Position numbers and translations under genes: made by a program. The notes under the pieces are model-generated. The model worked only from the letters and a program-made list of their open reading frames with translations. It had not been told where the DNA came from and searched no databases. Source: Agapanthus africanus (Eukaryota; Streptophyta; Magnoliopsida; Asparagales; Amaryllidaceae). Taken from it: a stretch of DNA of 64,000 bases. Where the stretch lies: assembly GCA_030015575.1 (NCBI GenBank), contig JASDDO010000006.1:107438045-107502044 (forward strand). The letters run 5' to 3'. This document shows positions 36,145 to 47,994 of this stretch, piece by piece (the first letter of the stretch is position 1; every line of letters begins with the position of its first letter).

Positions 36145-36749
36145 GGACCCCAGACCCTATTTCAAAGAGATAGACAATTGGATAGAGACAATTGGATAAA
36201 AAAAAGGGAGAGCTCTTGAGAATTCTGGAGAACACAAAAAAGAAGGTAAAAACCTTTGAGATAAGAGAAAATTCTCTTAAAGAATAGATCATTGATCTAG
36301 AAAACAAGATCAGGGATCTTCAATAGATAAATAAATAAATAAAAATAATAAAAATAGTGCCTTGCACTTGCTATGAACCTCTGGTTCTCTGAAACAGAAA
36401 GAAAGAAAAAGATTTCTTTCTTTTCTTTTCTTTGATCTAAATTTAGATCAAGAAATTAAAAAGTGATCTACACTTCTTTTCCTGAATCTAAAAGATTCTT
36501 GGTGCTTTGCACAAATGCAATGCATTATTTGAAGGGCTAGGCCCAAATCAAAAAGACCTAGCAGGTCAAAATAGATTGCAAAGCAATAAAAGGGCTGGGC
36601 CCCAAATAAAATTGATGCTCTGCATCCCTATTGGGCAAAGCCCAAATAAAAGCAAAAGAAATGCAAAAGCAATGGACTTAGCCCAATCGTGACCATAAGT
36701 CCTTAAATTAAATTGACTGAGCAAAATGGCTCTCCGAAATCAACTTACG

Positions 36750-37275
36750 TCCGGTTCGAGGGTACATCTCCGAACTCCTTTGACATCCATCGTTGTAATT
36801 CCTCAACGACGTCAAAGAGGTGACGGGTCCCAATGACCACACACCCATATGGACTGCGGGGTTCTTAAACTCGTGGACCGAAACGTCCCTAAACTAATAT
36901 CGGACCGAAACGTCCCTAAACTAATATCGGACCGAAACGTCCCTAAACTAATATCGGACCGGGACGTCCTTAAACTAATAATGGACCACCACGTCCCTAA
37001 ACCGGCGATGGACCACCACGTCCTTAAACTGACGATAGACCACCACGTCCCTAAACTGGCACAATAGAGCCCGAATGCTCTTTTGCCGGATCTAAACGGT
37101 CCTGTTTAAGTCGATCTTAGCCCCAAACACGTCTAACGTATCCTTAAACATCCACATGGATTATAAAACTCCTAATCAACTCTGGTTCGAGGGTACATCT
37201 CCGAGCTACTCTGATACATGTCGTTGTAATCCTTCAACGACGTCAGAGAGGTGACGAGTCCCGATGGCCATACAT
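36750..37275 (+). repeat. Dispersed 95-bp duplication in Tat LTR
   Basis: Blocks at about 36750-36845 and 37183-37275 share TTCGAGGGTACATCTCCGA, CGTTGTAAT, TCAACGACGTC and GAGGTGACG. A second dispersed motif with GTCGATCTTAG and TATCCTTAA occurs near 37108, 37288 and 37325. Confidence 0.85.
36875..37063 (+). repeat. Seven 27-bp tandem repeats in Tat LTR
   Basis: The unit is GGACCGAAACGTCCCTAAAC plus seven bases, with starts at 36875, 36902, 36929, 36956, 36983, 37010 and 37037. The last three carry CACCACGTCC in place of CGAAACGTCC. Two more units with the same spacing occur downstream of pol at 47267-47320. Confidence 0.95.
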
Positions 37276-37804
37276 TAAATTAATCATTACGTCAAGTCGA
37301 TCTTAGTCTAAAACAGGACTAACGTATCCTTAACGAATGTTTAAGTTGATCTTAGTCGCAACACGACTAATGCATCCTTAAACTAAAAACACCAAACCCA
37401 AATCTTAGTAAATACGGATTTGGACTAATCCACGTCCTACGGGCGACGGCATTACTCAGTCCCCGTATACAATCCACGGGCAACCACAAACAAAACAAAC
37501 ACACACGACACGAAGTGAAATTCTGAAGAAGGAGAAAGTTGTTACCGCGATGCGGTAGCGTAATTAACTGCAGGGGCTTGCGCCTGCAGGGAAGAGCGTC
37601 CCCACAATCAAAAAACCCCTCACCCTGAGGGGGAATCTGACGAAGTCTGCTACATCGGCCGCATCCGTCTAAACCTCCGATACACGGTGCCATAAATCAA
37701 CCTGGCATCTTCGGAGAGATAGACAGATAAAAACAAATAGCATCTGCCCCGAACCTCAGGCACGGACGCGAAGTCCAGGCCGCCGTTCGGAGGGGAACAG
37801 ATTC

Positions 37805-37823
37805 TGGCACGCCCGGTGGGACC
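37805..37823 (+). promoter_or_regulatory. Primer binding site of Tat element
   Basis: TGGCACGCCCGGTGGGACC lies five bases after the LTR end. The TGG start and the position fit a PBS. I cannot name the matching tRNA with confidence. Confidence 0.65.
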
Positions 37824-37950
37824 TTTTCCTCTTTCCACTCCACACTTCGTGTGTCGTCTTCGCGAACCAATCGTGGTTTGTTAAATGGTTGTCTTCGGAT
37901 TTCAAGTTGCTAAGATTTAGTCTTTTACCTGGCGCAGATCTCAAGCATCC

Positions 37951-39860
37951 ATGGATTCTAACTGCACCAAATGCGCGAAGCACCACTGCAACGGACGCTC
38001 CACCTCACCGAGAGGTGTAACATATGGGCCCCAGGCGGCCTCTTTCCTCGCTCTACCGGTAGAACAGGTGACCCAGGCCACCACCGGCCTTTTTTTGGGA
38101 CCATGGTCCTACCTACAAGCTTCTCTATGCCGATATCCGCACCGGAAGCGAACAAGAAGTCGGTGTTCGACCGGCTCACTGCTACCACGACCCCTGTCAA
38201 CGGGTCGCCTGCTACTAAACCGACAGCCTCCGTTTTCACCAGGCTAGGTCAGAACTATAAAGTGGCCATCCCAAAGAGGGCAACGGCCGCTGCTTTGGAA
38301 GTCGTTAAAGCGGCTTCTCCTATCAGAGAGTCGGTCTTCACAAGATTGACGGTTCCCACTCCTCCCCCAGCTGGTCAAAAGGCATCAGTCTTCGATAGGC
38401 TGACATCGGCAGTTACCCCACACTCAAACAGGGGGCAACAAGAAACCATCTCGATTCCCGAGCCAGTCCCAACGGCTCGTCGTGCGCGACGTCGCCATTG
38501 GCAACGAGTAAGGAAAGCAGGGGGCAACTCCCCCTCAGGGCTAACCCCACCTGCTCCAGTGGTGGAAGTCAACGCTGCTGTTCCAACTGGGAACAGCTTT
38601 GAATTGCTGAGGAAGGTGAGAAAGAACTCTCCGATTGCTACATTGAAAAGATCTCCTCCGCCTATGGAATAAGCTCCGGAGACAAAGCAGGAACAGCCCC
38701 CTCAACGGCTGTCGTCAAAAATTTATAAAGTTTGGCGGAGGGTTCAAGACTCCGTGATTGACCCAGACCACTTTCGTCGCCAGAAAAAGGCAAAGGTGGA
38801 AAAGGACAAAAACTGCCCCGTTAAACAGCAGGGGGCAACAAATGCTAGGATGCCCACTTCAACGGCTCCTTCGACCTCAATGGTCTACAAAGAAAAAAGG
38901 CCAGAGAAAGCTCCCGTGACACTGACAAAGTTTAAAAGCGGTGAACCTAAACGCCCCAAGTCAGGGGGCATAACAGTTCATACGGTTTGTATGGCTTCTG
39001 GAAAGGAAGAAAGTCGTACTTCTACGGGTCACCGACCACATACCCGATCAGTGACCAAGGCTCAAGAGCAGCAACAAAAGCTCCAGGAGATGATGATTAC
39101 AATGGCTGCACTCACGGAGCCAAAAGAGAACCCTGGGACGTTCTTAGATGAACGCCAAGAGGAAGAGACCGACGCCGAGTTCCTCCGCCGAGTACTGGAA
39201 AAGAGAGACAAAGAGGCTGCTGAACAAGCAGCCAATATACAGCGCATGTGCCTCCTCTTCCAGGACATGATAGGGATGATGATACAACAAGATCCCCCGA
39301 CGGAAGAACCACCGATTGTCCTTGGGGATGATAGGGGAGAGACATCAAACCCTCAGCCCGGTCTATCAACGGCTAAAGAGGATACAATCTCTAAAACTGA
39401 TCTGGACGAATATATAGCCCAGCAAATAAAGGTTCATCACGCGGCCGAAGCAGCCGGCCACGTCGTAAAAACGGGGCGACCGTATCCAGGCTGGTATGAC
39501 CAAATCAAATACCCGTCGGGTTACACAATTCCCAAGTTTCATGTCTACAAAGGGACCGGCAATCCCCATCAACATGTTGCCCAGTTCAGGGCGCTTTGCG
39601 GTAACACCGGCGGCGACGACAAGCTTTTGCTTCGCCAGTTCGTTGGAAGCCTATCAGATACGGCATTCGAATGGTATTCTGAGCTCCCCAATGACTCTAT
39701 TAAAACTTTTGCGGAGATGGAGCTGCTCTTCACCCAACGTTTTGCAAGTGCCAGTGAGCGTACCCCGATGACGGCGCTGATTAACGCCAGGGTAAAACCC
39801 GGCGAGACATGGGTTCAGTACGCTATACGGTGGCGTAATCTATGGTCTAAGTGTGAATAA
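37951..39860 (+). pseudogene. gag: Tat gag, N-terminal and capsid regions
   Basis: The first ATG of the region is at 37951. The main frame begins at 37971, so a small frameshift, perhaps in the T-run at 38091-38097, may separate start and body. The N-terminal part repeats SVFDRL / SVFTRL four times (about 38160-38400) and is basic. A stop (TAA) is at 38670-38672. The same frame reopens at 38754 with a coiled, acidic segment and the capsid homology domain: WYDQIKYPSGY, FHVYKGTGNPHQH, FVGSLSDTAFEWYSELP, FAEMELLFTQRF and ALINARVKPGETWVQYAIRW. It stops at TAA 39858-39860. Gag forms the particle and binds RNA. Both stops are single codons in an otherwise continuous frame. Confidence 0.9.
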
Positions 39861-39881
39861 CGCATAGAAGAAGCCCCTGCG

Positions 39882-41147
39882 GTGGGAATGTTTGTTGGAA
39901 CCCTTGATCCACAAGCAACCATTTCACAGTTTATGATGTTCTTCAAGCCGACTACCTTCCAGGCTTTGATCGACAAATTAGCGCAGATGGACCAGATGGG
40001 CCATAAACCCCCTCTCCCGAAGCCGGACCCCCGAAACGACAAGGGAAAGGGAAAAGCGATCATTGTCGCTAATGCCCAACAACAACCGAGCGACTCGAAG
40101 CCGGTTGCTCGTCCAAACAATACGCGCCCATACGTATCCCTTGAGGACAGGATGGGACGTGCTTACTCCTTCCCCCGTGATAAAACGAGGAGGCTATTCG
40201 AGCTGGCATTGCGCAACAGACTCATAAATCTGCCAGATCCAAAACGTCCGTTGCAACCGAACGACGTCAACGAGCCCAACTACTGCCCTTACCATCAAGT
40301 GCTAGGCCATCCCATCGAGGATTGCTACGTTTTCAAGAATTGGCTTGAGAATCAGTACCGTCAGGGCAAATTTGCGCTATCTGACAAATGGAAGGTGAAT
40401 CCCCCGCAGCTCCACACCTCTAAGGGGACGAATGCGCCGGCGTCAACATGCTCCGTCATTGAAGAAGCTCCTTGGGAGGTTGTATTATCAGCCAAAACGA
40501 GGAGAATGCTAAATGATCTTCAGACCTGTCCAGCGGTCAAGTGGAAGAACCCCTTGGAACCGCAGGTTATTGAGGGGATGTTGAAGCCACGACCGACTCC
40601 GAAGACCGATGGTGGTAGTTCAAGCGTTCATAGCCAGCCGTCAAAATCCTCGAAAAAGAAGAAGAAGAAATCTAAGAAGCCCGTGAAGCCTGGAGACAAG
40701 CGCACGGACTTACAAAATCAAATCGACACACTGGATGAATACAACCAAAAGGCGCGGACTCCCATTACGCTCCAAGATTTCCTTGATCACGTCTTTCAAA
40801 AAGAAGATGAGGGAGAAAGTTCATCGGATGAATCCGAGGAATATGTGGCAAGCTGTCATATGATCTCCCATTTGACCACGAACGATGAAGGGACTTCTGG
40901 CACTAAAACACCGGGGGCAAATACTGAGTCAAGGGTTCCGGAGTTATCAATCGAAATGATTGACGCGTTTCTTAGTGAAGCTCGATTGAAAAGTAAAGCT
41001 GATCGAGAACGCGAGGCGGCTATATTAGAAAGGGCCAAGCGCCAGCGACTTGAGGAAAGAGCTGAGATGATCCCGCTTGAGCAAAATGCCTCCACCGCTG
41101 ACAAAAGCCAATTCAAGATAAAAAAGAGGTTTGCTAAGGCCATATAG
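39882..41147 (+). pseudogene. gag: Tat gag C-terminal part with CHHC motif
   Basis: Same frame as the preceding gag segment. It continues the capsid tail, then a module MGRAYSFPRDKTRRLFELAL and a zinc-knuckle-like CPYHQVLGHPIEDC (CX2HX4HX4C) near 40280-40320, followed by LENQYRQGKFALSDKW. A lysine run (KKKKKKSKK, about 40655) and an acidic helical segment (REREAAILERAKRQRLEERAE) follow. It ends at TAG 41145-41147, in frame with the next segment. The MGRAYSF / CHHC module recurs at 43355-43610 between protease and RT. Confidence 0.85.
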
Positions 41148-42496
41148 ATGGGCATGAAGCTAACATCCTCTGAAGGAAAAATGACTGGTGTGGTAGAAAT
41201 GCACCCTCTTATTGCTTTTATCATCAGAAGGTCTCGCATCCCACCCAAGATTGCAAAGCTTTCAATGGATGGTGGCAAGGATACGTCGCTAATCGACAAC
41301 GCTTTAAATGGGAAAAACGTAAAATTCGCCGGGAGCAAAGAAATACGACCGAAGAACTTGAAAGAACTGCCGGCAATTGTCACATGGTTAACGCTGCCGG
41401 GCCACAAGTGCCTACATTTGGGAGCGACTCTGATGAGGAGCTAGAACTTTCCCCTCTCTTTAAAGAGTCAACTTCGGGAAAAGAAGAGGAGCCAGTGGTT
41501 TGCGAAAATATCCGGCTGCGGAATCGGACACTGCCTGAAAAGAACCTCGGACCCTCGAATAGAAAAGATAAAGGGAATGAAAAGGTCTCTGAAGACATCG
41601 TCTTAGATGACCAAGTTCTGGAAGAGCTAAACGCCGAAAACCCGCCGAAGAGAAGTAAGGTGGATTACAACGTTCTGGCACATCTGAGGAAACTGCCCTC
41701 TCAGCTCAGCGTCCTTGATGCCTTGTTACTATCAAAGGAGGCGAGAGACTCTTTGATTAAGGCGCTATAAGATCCGGACCAGTTCCAAGCCTTCTTAGCC
41801 GAAGAAAAGATGAAGGATGAATTGGAAGAGGTGCACACAGCCGACGTTGCTTTCGGCGATGAAGACCTTCTCCTCGGGACGTGCGAACACAATCGTCCCC
41901 TTTATGTCTCAGGATACTGCCATGACATAAAGATAGGTAGAATCTTGGTCGATAACGGATCGTCTGTCAATTTACTCAATATGCGAGTGTTAAAGGAGAT
42001 TTGCATGAGTCTCCAACACCTCGCCCGAGACAAAATCACTATCTCCGGTTTCGACTCCCAATCCTCAAAGACTCTTGGATCTGTGATATTGACGCTGCAC
42101 TTCGGGTTGCTCGTCACAGACATCAAATTCCATGTTATAGACGCCAAGACGTGCTACAATGCTCTGCTCGGCCGACCATGGCTACACGAGTACAATATCA
42201 TCCCTTCTACACAGCATCAGTGCATGAAGTATTCTAGGGATGGCCTCGAGTACACTGTGGCGGGAGAGTTGAATCCGTTTTCCGTGAATGAAGTTCGCAA
42301 GTATGAAGATGCCAAATACTTCTTACCGAGTTTCGAAGACACGGAAAGGTGTCACAAACCGGAGAACAAAACTAACGCCACCATCCCTGTCTTCGGCAGT
42401 GACACCGAGGAGGAGGAGGATATAATTTATTCAGGTCCATCCCAATACACCAGGCCTGGACCATCCGTTCCTTCATTGATCTTCGGTAGTGATTAA
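41148..42496 (+). pseudogene. pro: Tat protease region
   Basis: An N-terminal spacer (41148-41444) shifts frame near 41384-41440 and continues at 41384-41770. A stop (TAA 41768-41770) interrupts it, and the protease core reads on from 41771: GRILVDNGSSVNLLNM with catalytic D-N-G-S (about 41945-41960), ITISGFDSQSSKTLG, LGRPWLHEYNIIPSTQHQCMK. TAA 42494-42496 ends it, in frame with the RT segment. Acidic FGSD-(S/T)-(D/E)EE motifs occur near 41412 and 42391, with a third eroded copy at the final stop. The aspartic protease would cleave the polyprotein. Confidence 0.88.
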
Positions 42497-45400
42497 GAGG
42501 ATGAAGTTCATGATGTATTCCCTGCTCGGCCTTTAATACAGGTTTCCGCTGATGAAGAGCGAAGTCTGCAGATAACCATGGTGCCGCTTGAACATTACAA
42601 AGAACTGGATGCACTCGACACCAACAGCGTAGAAGAATTGCAGACATTCTATATCCCTCCGGGACGAAAAAGCGAGAAGGCAATCCTATTCTACCGTTCT
42701 GAAGAAAACAAGGTGGAAAAAGAAATTTGGCATGGTGCGGATCCAACGCTGGACAGACTCCATCCCATCCGTCTACCCCGATATTATACGGAAGGCTTGA
42801 GGAAACTGTTGAAGCGCCAGGGAATACCTTTCGAAAAAACCGTTAGAAATGCCAAATTCTATGACAAGGTCTGGAATGTTCCCGGGACTCAATGCAAACT
42901 GCCTAACGGGAGAATAGAAACAAAAGGGCTTGGGTACATCCGGTCAAAGAAATGGGAGCTAGTAAACAGCTGTTATGTTATGTATGACTTCGATGAAGAG
43001 GCGAACGCTCAATGGGAGGACGCTAATCCTGAGCCAGCAAAAGTTCCTGATGCAAAACCGCCCAGTCCATCATTTGAAGATCAGATGGGCAAACTTATAA
43101 GGAATGCGGGTCAAAAAGCCCGAGATGATCACAATCGTGAGATGGCAATCTATGAGAAAGCCAAGACACAGCGCCTCCTTCAACAGGCGGTGAAGGATGA
43201 AAATGCCGCTCCTTATCAACCTGCTACAAAAAAGGTTCGACGCGAAAGCAAAAACAAGTCGAAAGGCAAGAAAGGTGCTCGACAACCACAAAGCAGAGCT
43301 AAGAAGCCACGCATCCGAGAGTCGAGCGTTATTGACCTAGCCCTCATGAAGAAAATGGGTCGAGCATACTCATTTCCTCGGAGCAAAACAAGGAAAATAC
43401 TTGATCTTGCTCTAAAACATCAAATGCTTACACTGCCAGAGTCTAAACACCCTGAGCAAGCGGGCGAAGTCTACAACCCAAATTATTGCTCTTACCATCG
43501 AGTAGTAGGGCATCCGCTTGAAGATTGCTTCACCTTTAGGAATTGGGTTGAGGACCAATATCAGCTTGGCAAATTCGCGTTGTCTGACAACTGGAGGGTA
43601 GCGCCGCCGCAAAAGCACGAACCCGAAAACACAAGGATAGAACCAACTCCGCATTGGGATTGGCAGAAAATTCGCACTTGCCACGTGATAACAATATTAA
43701 AAGAAGAGTCCGAGGACATGGACGGCCTCTCTTGGTGCCTCGAAAACAGCAGTGATGAGGTAATCTCAGAATTTCCCCCAGCACCGAAAGAACTGGAGGA
43801 TGGAATACATACCACCGCAGACAACCTCAGGAAAATCGAGTTGGGAACGGTAAATGATCCGCGACCGACATTCGTCAGCGAGCTGCTGTCTGAAGAGAGG
43901 GTGGCTGCGTTAAAAGACATCCTTGTGCTGCATAAAGATTTCTTTGGATGGAACTATTCCGAGATGCCGGGACTAGATCCAGAAATTGCTGTACATAGAC
44001 TAGCAATATCCCCGAACATCAAGCCAGTCAAACAGGTGCCGAGAAGAATGCGACTCGAGCTTGAGATGAGCATAAATACCGAAGTCAAAAAGTTAATCGA
44101 CTCTGGCTTCATCCAGGAAGTTCAGTACCCTGAATGGATCGCCAACATCGTCCCAGTGATGAAGAAAAATGGGACAGTGCGTGTATGCGTAGACTTCCGG
44201 GATCTTAATAAAGCTTGCCCGAAGGATGATTTCCCAGTGCCAGTCACTGAACTGATGATAGACAATACATCCACTCATGAGGTTTTCTCCTTCATGGACG
44301 GCTCGTCAGGGTATAATCAAGTAAAAATGCATCCTGAAGATCAGAAACATACGGCTTTCCGGACTCCTTTAGGGATATTTTGTTATAAAGTAATGCCCTT
44401 CGGTTTGAAGAACGCCGGTGCTACTTATCAGAGGGCCATGACAAAGATCTTCGACGACCTTATACACGAAATCGTTGAATGCTATATCGACGATCTCGTG
44501 GTTAAAAGCAAATCATACGAGGAACATCTCGAGCATCTGAAGACTGTATTTCAACGCCTTCGGCAATACAACTTGAAGATGAATCCTCTTAAATGTGCGT
44601 TCGGGGTTTCCTCGGGCAAATTCCTGGGATTCGTTGTTCGACACCGAGGTATTGAAATAGATCCGTCAAAAATCAAAGCGATCATGGAAATGCCTCCGCC
44701 GAGAACTATCAAACAGCTGCGGTCTCTCCAAGGGATGCTCGCATACATACGGCGATTTATAGCCAACCTTTCAGGAAAGTGCCGTCCTTACAGTCACCTG
44801 ATGAAGAAGGGAACCCCATTCGTTTGGGATCAAAAATGCCAAGGCGCACTGGACGAGATCAAGCAATACCTGCAGAACCCGCCGGTGTTGGCTGCTCCGG
44901 TTAAGGGGAAGCCCCTCATTCTTTATACAACCGCCCTTGAAGGTTCCTTAGGCGCATTATGGGCACAAGAGAACGATCAAGGGAAAGAAAGAGCACTCTA
45001 CTACTTAAGTCGAGTTCTGCTGGGGGCAGAAAGCAACTACTCTCCCATTGAAAAACACTGCCTAGCGTTGATCTTCGCAATAACAAAGCTTAGACATTAC
45101 GCATTAGCGCATGAAGTCCATCTCATTTCAAAGGTGGACCCTCTCAAATATTTAATGCCAAAATCCATTTTGATGGGACGACTCGCTAAATGGGCTCTGC
45201 TCTTAATGGAGTTCTCGATAACATATCTACCCCTCAAAGCAGTGAAGGGTCAGGCCATAGCCGACTTCCTTGCTGAGCACCCGATACATGCCGATTCCCC
45301 TCTGAATTGCGATTTGCCAGACAAACATGCGTTTGACGCAATCGACGGTGGTGATACCCGTTGGGAGCTTTATTTCGATGGGGCGTCTTCCATGAAAAAG

Positions 45401-45877
45401 CACAAACAAAATACGACAATGATCAAATCGGGAGTAGGCCTTATCTTCGTAACCCCACAAGGAGGAATAATGCGCTTTGCCTTCTCCTTGACAGAGCCGA
45501 GAACGAATAATGAAGTTGAATACGAAGCTTTGATAGCAGGCTTGGAGATTGCCATCGACATGGGAATTGAAAACCTCCTCATATACGGGGATTCTCAACT
45601 GGTCGTCAGTCAAGTAATAGGCGACTACCAAACGTGCAAACCGGAGTTGGTGAAATACGGTGAAAGGGTGCAACAACTGTTGACCCAAATTCCCTCCTAT
45701 ACTTTGGAGAACATACCGCGTGCGGAAAACAGCAAAGCGGACGCACTGGCCAAACTTACTAAAGAACTGGCTGACGAGAACCTCGATGACGTTAGAATCG
45801 TGGTACAAAGCCGTCGAGTGCTTGCCCCAGCAGAAATATCTCCGGAATTATCCGAAGAAAAGGGAGTGAGCGAGTAG
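42497..45877 (+). pseudogene. pol: Tat RT, RNase H and archaeal-type RNase H
   Basis: After the stop at 42496 the frame stays open to TAG 45875-45877; the first ATG (42578) gives 1099 codons. An N-terminal spacer repeats the gag module (MGRAYSFPRSKTRKILDLAL and CSYHRVVGHPLEDC, 43355-43610). RT follows: VPVMKKNGTVRVCVDFRDLN, FSFMDGSSGYNQVKMHPEDQ, MPFGLKNAGATYQRAM and catalytic YIDD at about residue 636. RNase H has PLILYTTALEGSLGALWAQ and SNYSPIEKHCLALIFA. A second RNase H, of archaeal type, begins WELYFDGASS (about residue 929), with NNEVEYEALIAGL, IYGDSQLVVSQV and RAENSKADALAKL. The duplicated RNase H is the hallmark of Tat. All catalytic motifs are present and there is no internal stop, so only the flanking stops disable it. 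Confidence 0.95.
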
Positions 45878-47166
45878 ACAACCCTGCAAGTAAAAGATTG
45901 GGAAAATACCGAGGATTGGAGAGAAGTCTTCATAGATTACTTCAAGTCCCACCGAATGCCTGAAGAAGCGTCCATAAGACATCAGCTCGTGAAACGAGCT
46001 CTGTCTTTCGCCTTCGTCAATGATACTCTATACAAGAGGTCATTCGATTCTCTGTGGCTGAGATGCTTAGGACCTGACGAGGCGAGAAGGGTCGTCCAAG
46101 AAGTTCACGACGGACTCTGCGGTTCCCACCAAGCAGGCCCTAAGATGAAGTTGAAGATAAAACGGATGGGCTACTACTGGCCCACGATGATGCAGGATTG
46201 CCTGGAATACGCAAGGCAATGTCATTCATGCCAAATTCATGAGGACTTCATCCATCAACATCCCAATCCATTGCATCCAACAGTGGCTAGTTGGCCATTC
46301 GAAATGTGGGGAACTGACATAGTCGGCCCCATCGAACCAGCATCGTCAAAGGGACATCGTTTCATCTTGGCGACGACTGATAACTTCTCCAAATGGGCAG
46401 AGGCGGTACCGTTGAGGGAAGTGAAGATGGAGAACATCCTCCATTTCTTCAAAACGCATGTCATATACCGGTTTGGAACCCCAAGAAGGATCATCTCTGA
46501 TAATGGGCCAGCCTACCGAAGTCATAAAATCAGTCGCTTTGCGCAACAGCATAATATAGACTGGAGATAATCTTCAGTTTACAATCCGCGAGCTAATGGT
46601 CTAGCTGAAGCCTTCAACAAGACCTTGACAAAGATCATAAAGAAAACGGTGTCTCGAAATAAGAAAGACTGGCACGAAAGACTGCAAGAAGCTCTTTGGG
46701 CGTATCGAACTACATTTAAAACGGCTACAAACACAACGCCATACGCGTTGGTATTTGGGACGGAAGCAGTACTGCCTCTCGAGATAGAATTACCCTCTCT
46801 ACGAGTGGCAGTCCACTACGAGCTGACAGACGAAGAAAACGCTCACCTTCGGTTTGAAGAGCTTGACGCCCTTGATGAAACCCGGCTCATAGCACAACAA
46901 AATCTGGAAGCCTATAAAGCAAAGATGACGCGCTCATATGAAAGATTGAGCCGGCCGAGGACATTCCACCAAGGCGAACTCGTGCTAGTGGTCAAAAGGC
47001 CCATGATCCCCAATCGCGCCAAGCGGGGAAAGTTTGAGCCAAACTATGAAGGACGTACATCATTGATAAGGTCTATCAGGGTGGGGCCTACCTACTCATG
47101 GACATGCACGGTGAAAGGCCTTTCAGGCCGATAAACGGTCGCTTCCTAAAGAAATATTACGCTTAA
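45878..47166 (+). pseudogene. pol: Tat integrase
   Basis: In frame with the RT segment after the TAG. The zinc domain HHCC is VHDGLCGSH ... CHSC (about 46100-46230). The catalytic core has GTDIVGP (first Asp), SDNGPAYRSHK (second Asp) and NGLAEAFNK (Glu, about 46605), broken by TAA 46568-46570 between the second Asp and the Glu. The frame continues to a C-terminal GELVLV / FEPN segment. A one-base loss near 47056 shifts the frame; the expected tail FRPINGRFLKKYYA is readable in the next frame and ends at TAA 47164-47166. Integrase inserts the cDNA into the chromosome. Confidence 0.92.
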
Positions 47167-47377
47167 TGAGCCACAGCCTAGGTCAATGATGGATGACGAC
47201 GACTATGTCCGCTCGCTATCTTCCTAAGCTCAAGCTTCATAAAGAATAGCCAACCTTCTCAACAATGGACCGAAATGTCCTTAAACTAATAACAGACCGA
47301 AACGTCTTTAAACTAATACCGCAGCATCCTTAGGCTGACGAGATATAAAAAAACCATATAAAAATAAAATAAAATAA

Positions 47378-47640
47378 ACGGTATGTCCATAAGCAAAAAG
47401 GGCACGGATGAAAACCCGAAAGGGTTCCGTGAGTAAAAAACAGCAGGGCTGCCCGCGAGTGTTCGTGAAAACCCGAAAGGGCACGACCTCGTAAAAAAGA
47501 AGAGAAAAAGAAAATAAAAAAAACGGTATGTCCATAAGCAAAATGGGCACGGATGAAAACCCGAAAGGGCTCCGTGAGTAAAAACAGCAGGACTACCGGC
47601 GAATGTTTGTGAAAACCCGAAAGGGCACAACTTCGTTAAA
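47378..47640 (+). repeat. 145-bp tandem duplication with GAAAACCCGAAAGGG motifs
   Basis: Copies begin at 47378 and 47523 (ACGGTATGTCCATAAGC). Each contains GAAAACCCGAAAGGG twice, giving four copies in all. The second copy is partial. Confidence 0.92.
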
Positions 47641-47862
47641 GAACCCTTATAGAGTCCTCTCCACCTTATATGGAGAAACCACCCGCGTGAGAGCCTTACG
47701 ACTCACAAGGGAGCAACACACTTAGGAATCCCCACGATTCCTAAGGAGAAAATACACTTGCGAGATCCTCACGACTCGTAAGGAGAACTCTCTTATGGGA
47801 CCCTCACGGCAAATAGGATTTGAAAGTCTTAAGTCACAGAGACCTAAACCTGTGCTTAAGCA
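47641..47862 (+). repeat. Hairpin block A in Tat spacer
   Basis: Consecutive short inverted repeats with different stems and a shared loop of CYYAC type. The clearest are CTTAGGAATC / GATTCCTAAG (47721-47745) and CTTGCGAGATC / GACTCGTAAG (47757-47783). The block closes with a longer pair, CTTAAGTCACAG / CCTGTGCTTAAG (about 47828-47858). Confidence 0.85.
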
Positions 47863-47994
47863 AACCCCCCACAAACTTCCAATATTGCCCTACAAGTGGC
47901 TCAGTATTGACCCTCGTATACAATCCACGGGCGCGAATAAACATTTCCCTAACTAAGTCCCATCTGGAACTAGGGATATGTTTGCATGGTAAAA

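Larger units (their letters stand above)
35637..37799 (+). repeat. Tat 5' LTR
   Basis: About 2.16 kb from TGTTCCCCCAATAAG to GGGGAACA. The right end is fixed by the adjacent PBS. The left end is inferred from the TG start and from the break in Tekay-2 sequence; candidate duplicated flank AACTC at 35632-35636. It contains palindromes near 35651-35683, three 53-bp repeats, a TATA box, several GGGCCCA/GCCCAA motifs (36530-36690), seven 27-bp repeats and a dispersed 95-bp duplication. No gene. Confidence 0.68.

Noticed and set aside
45227..45808. 193-residue minus-strand open frame opposite Tat archaeal-type RNase H
   Set aside because: It is fully antisense to a clear catalytic domain on the plus strand and has no motifs. 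The real antisense gene starts further right.
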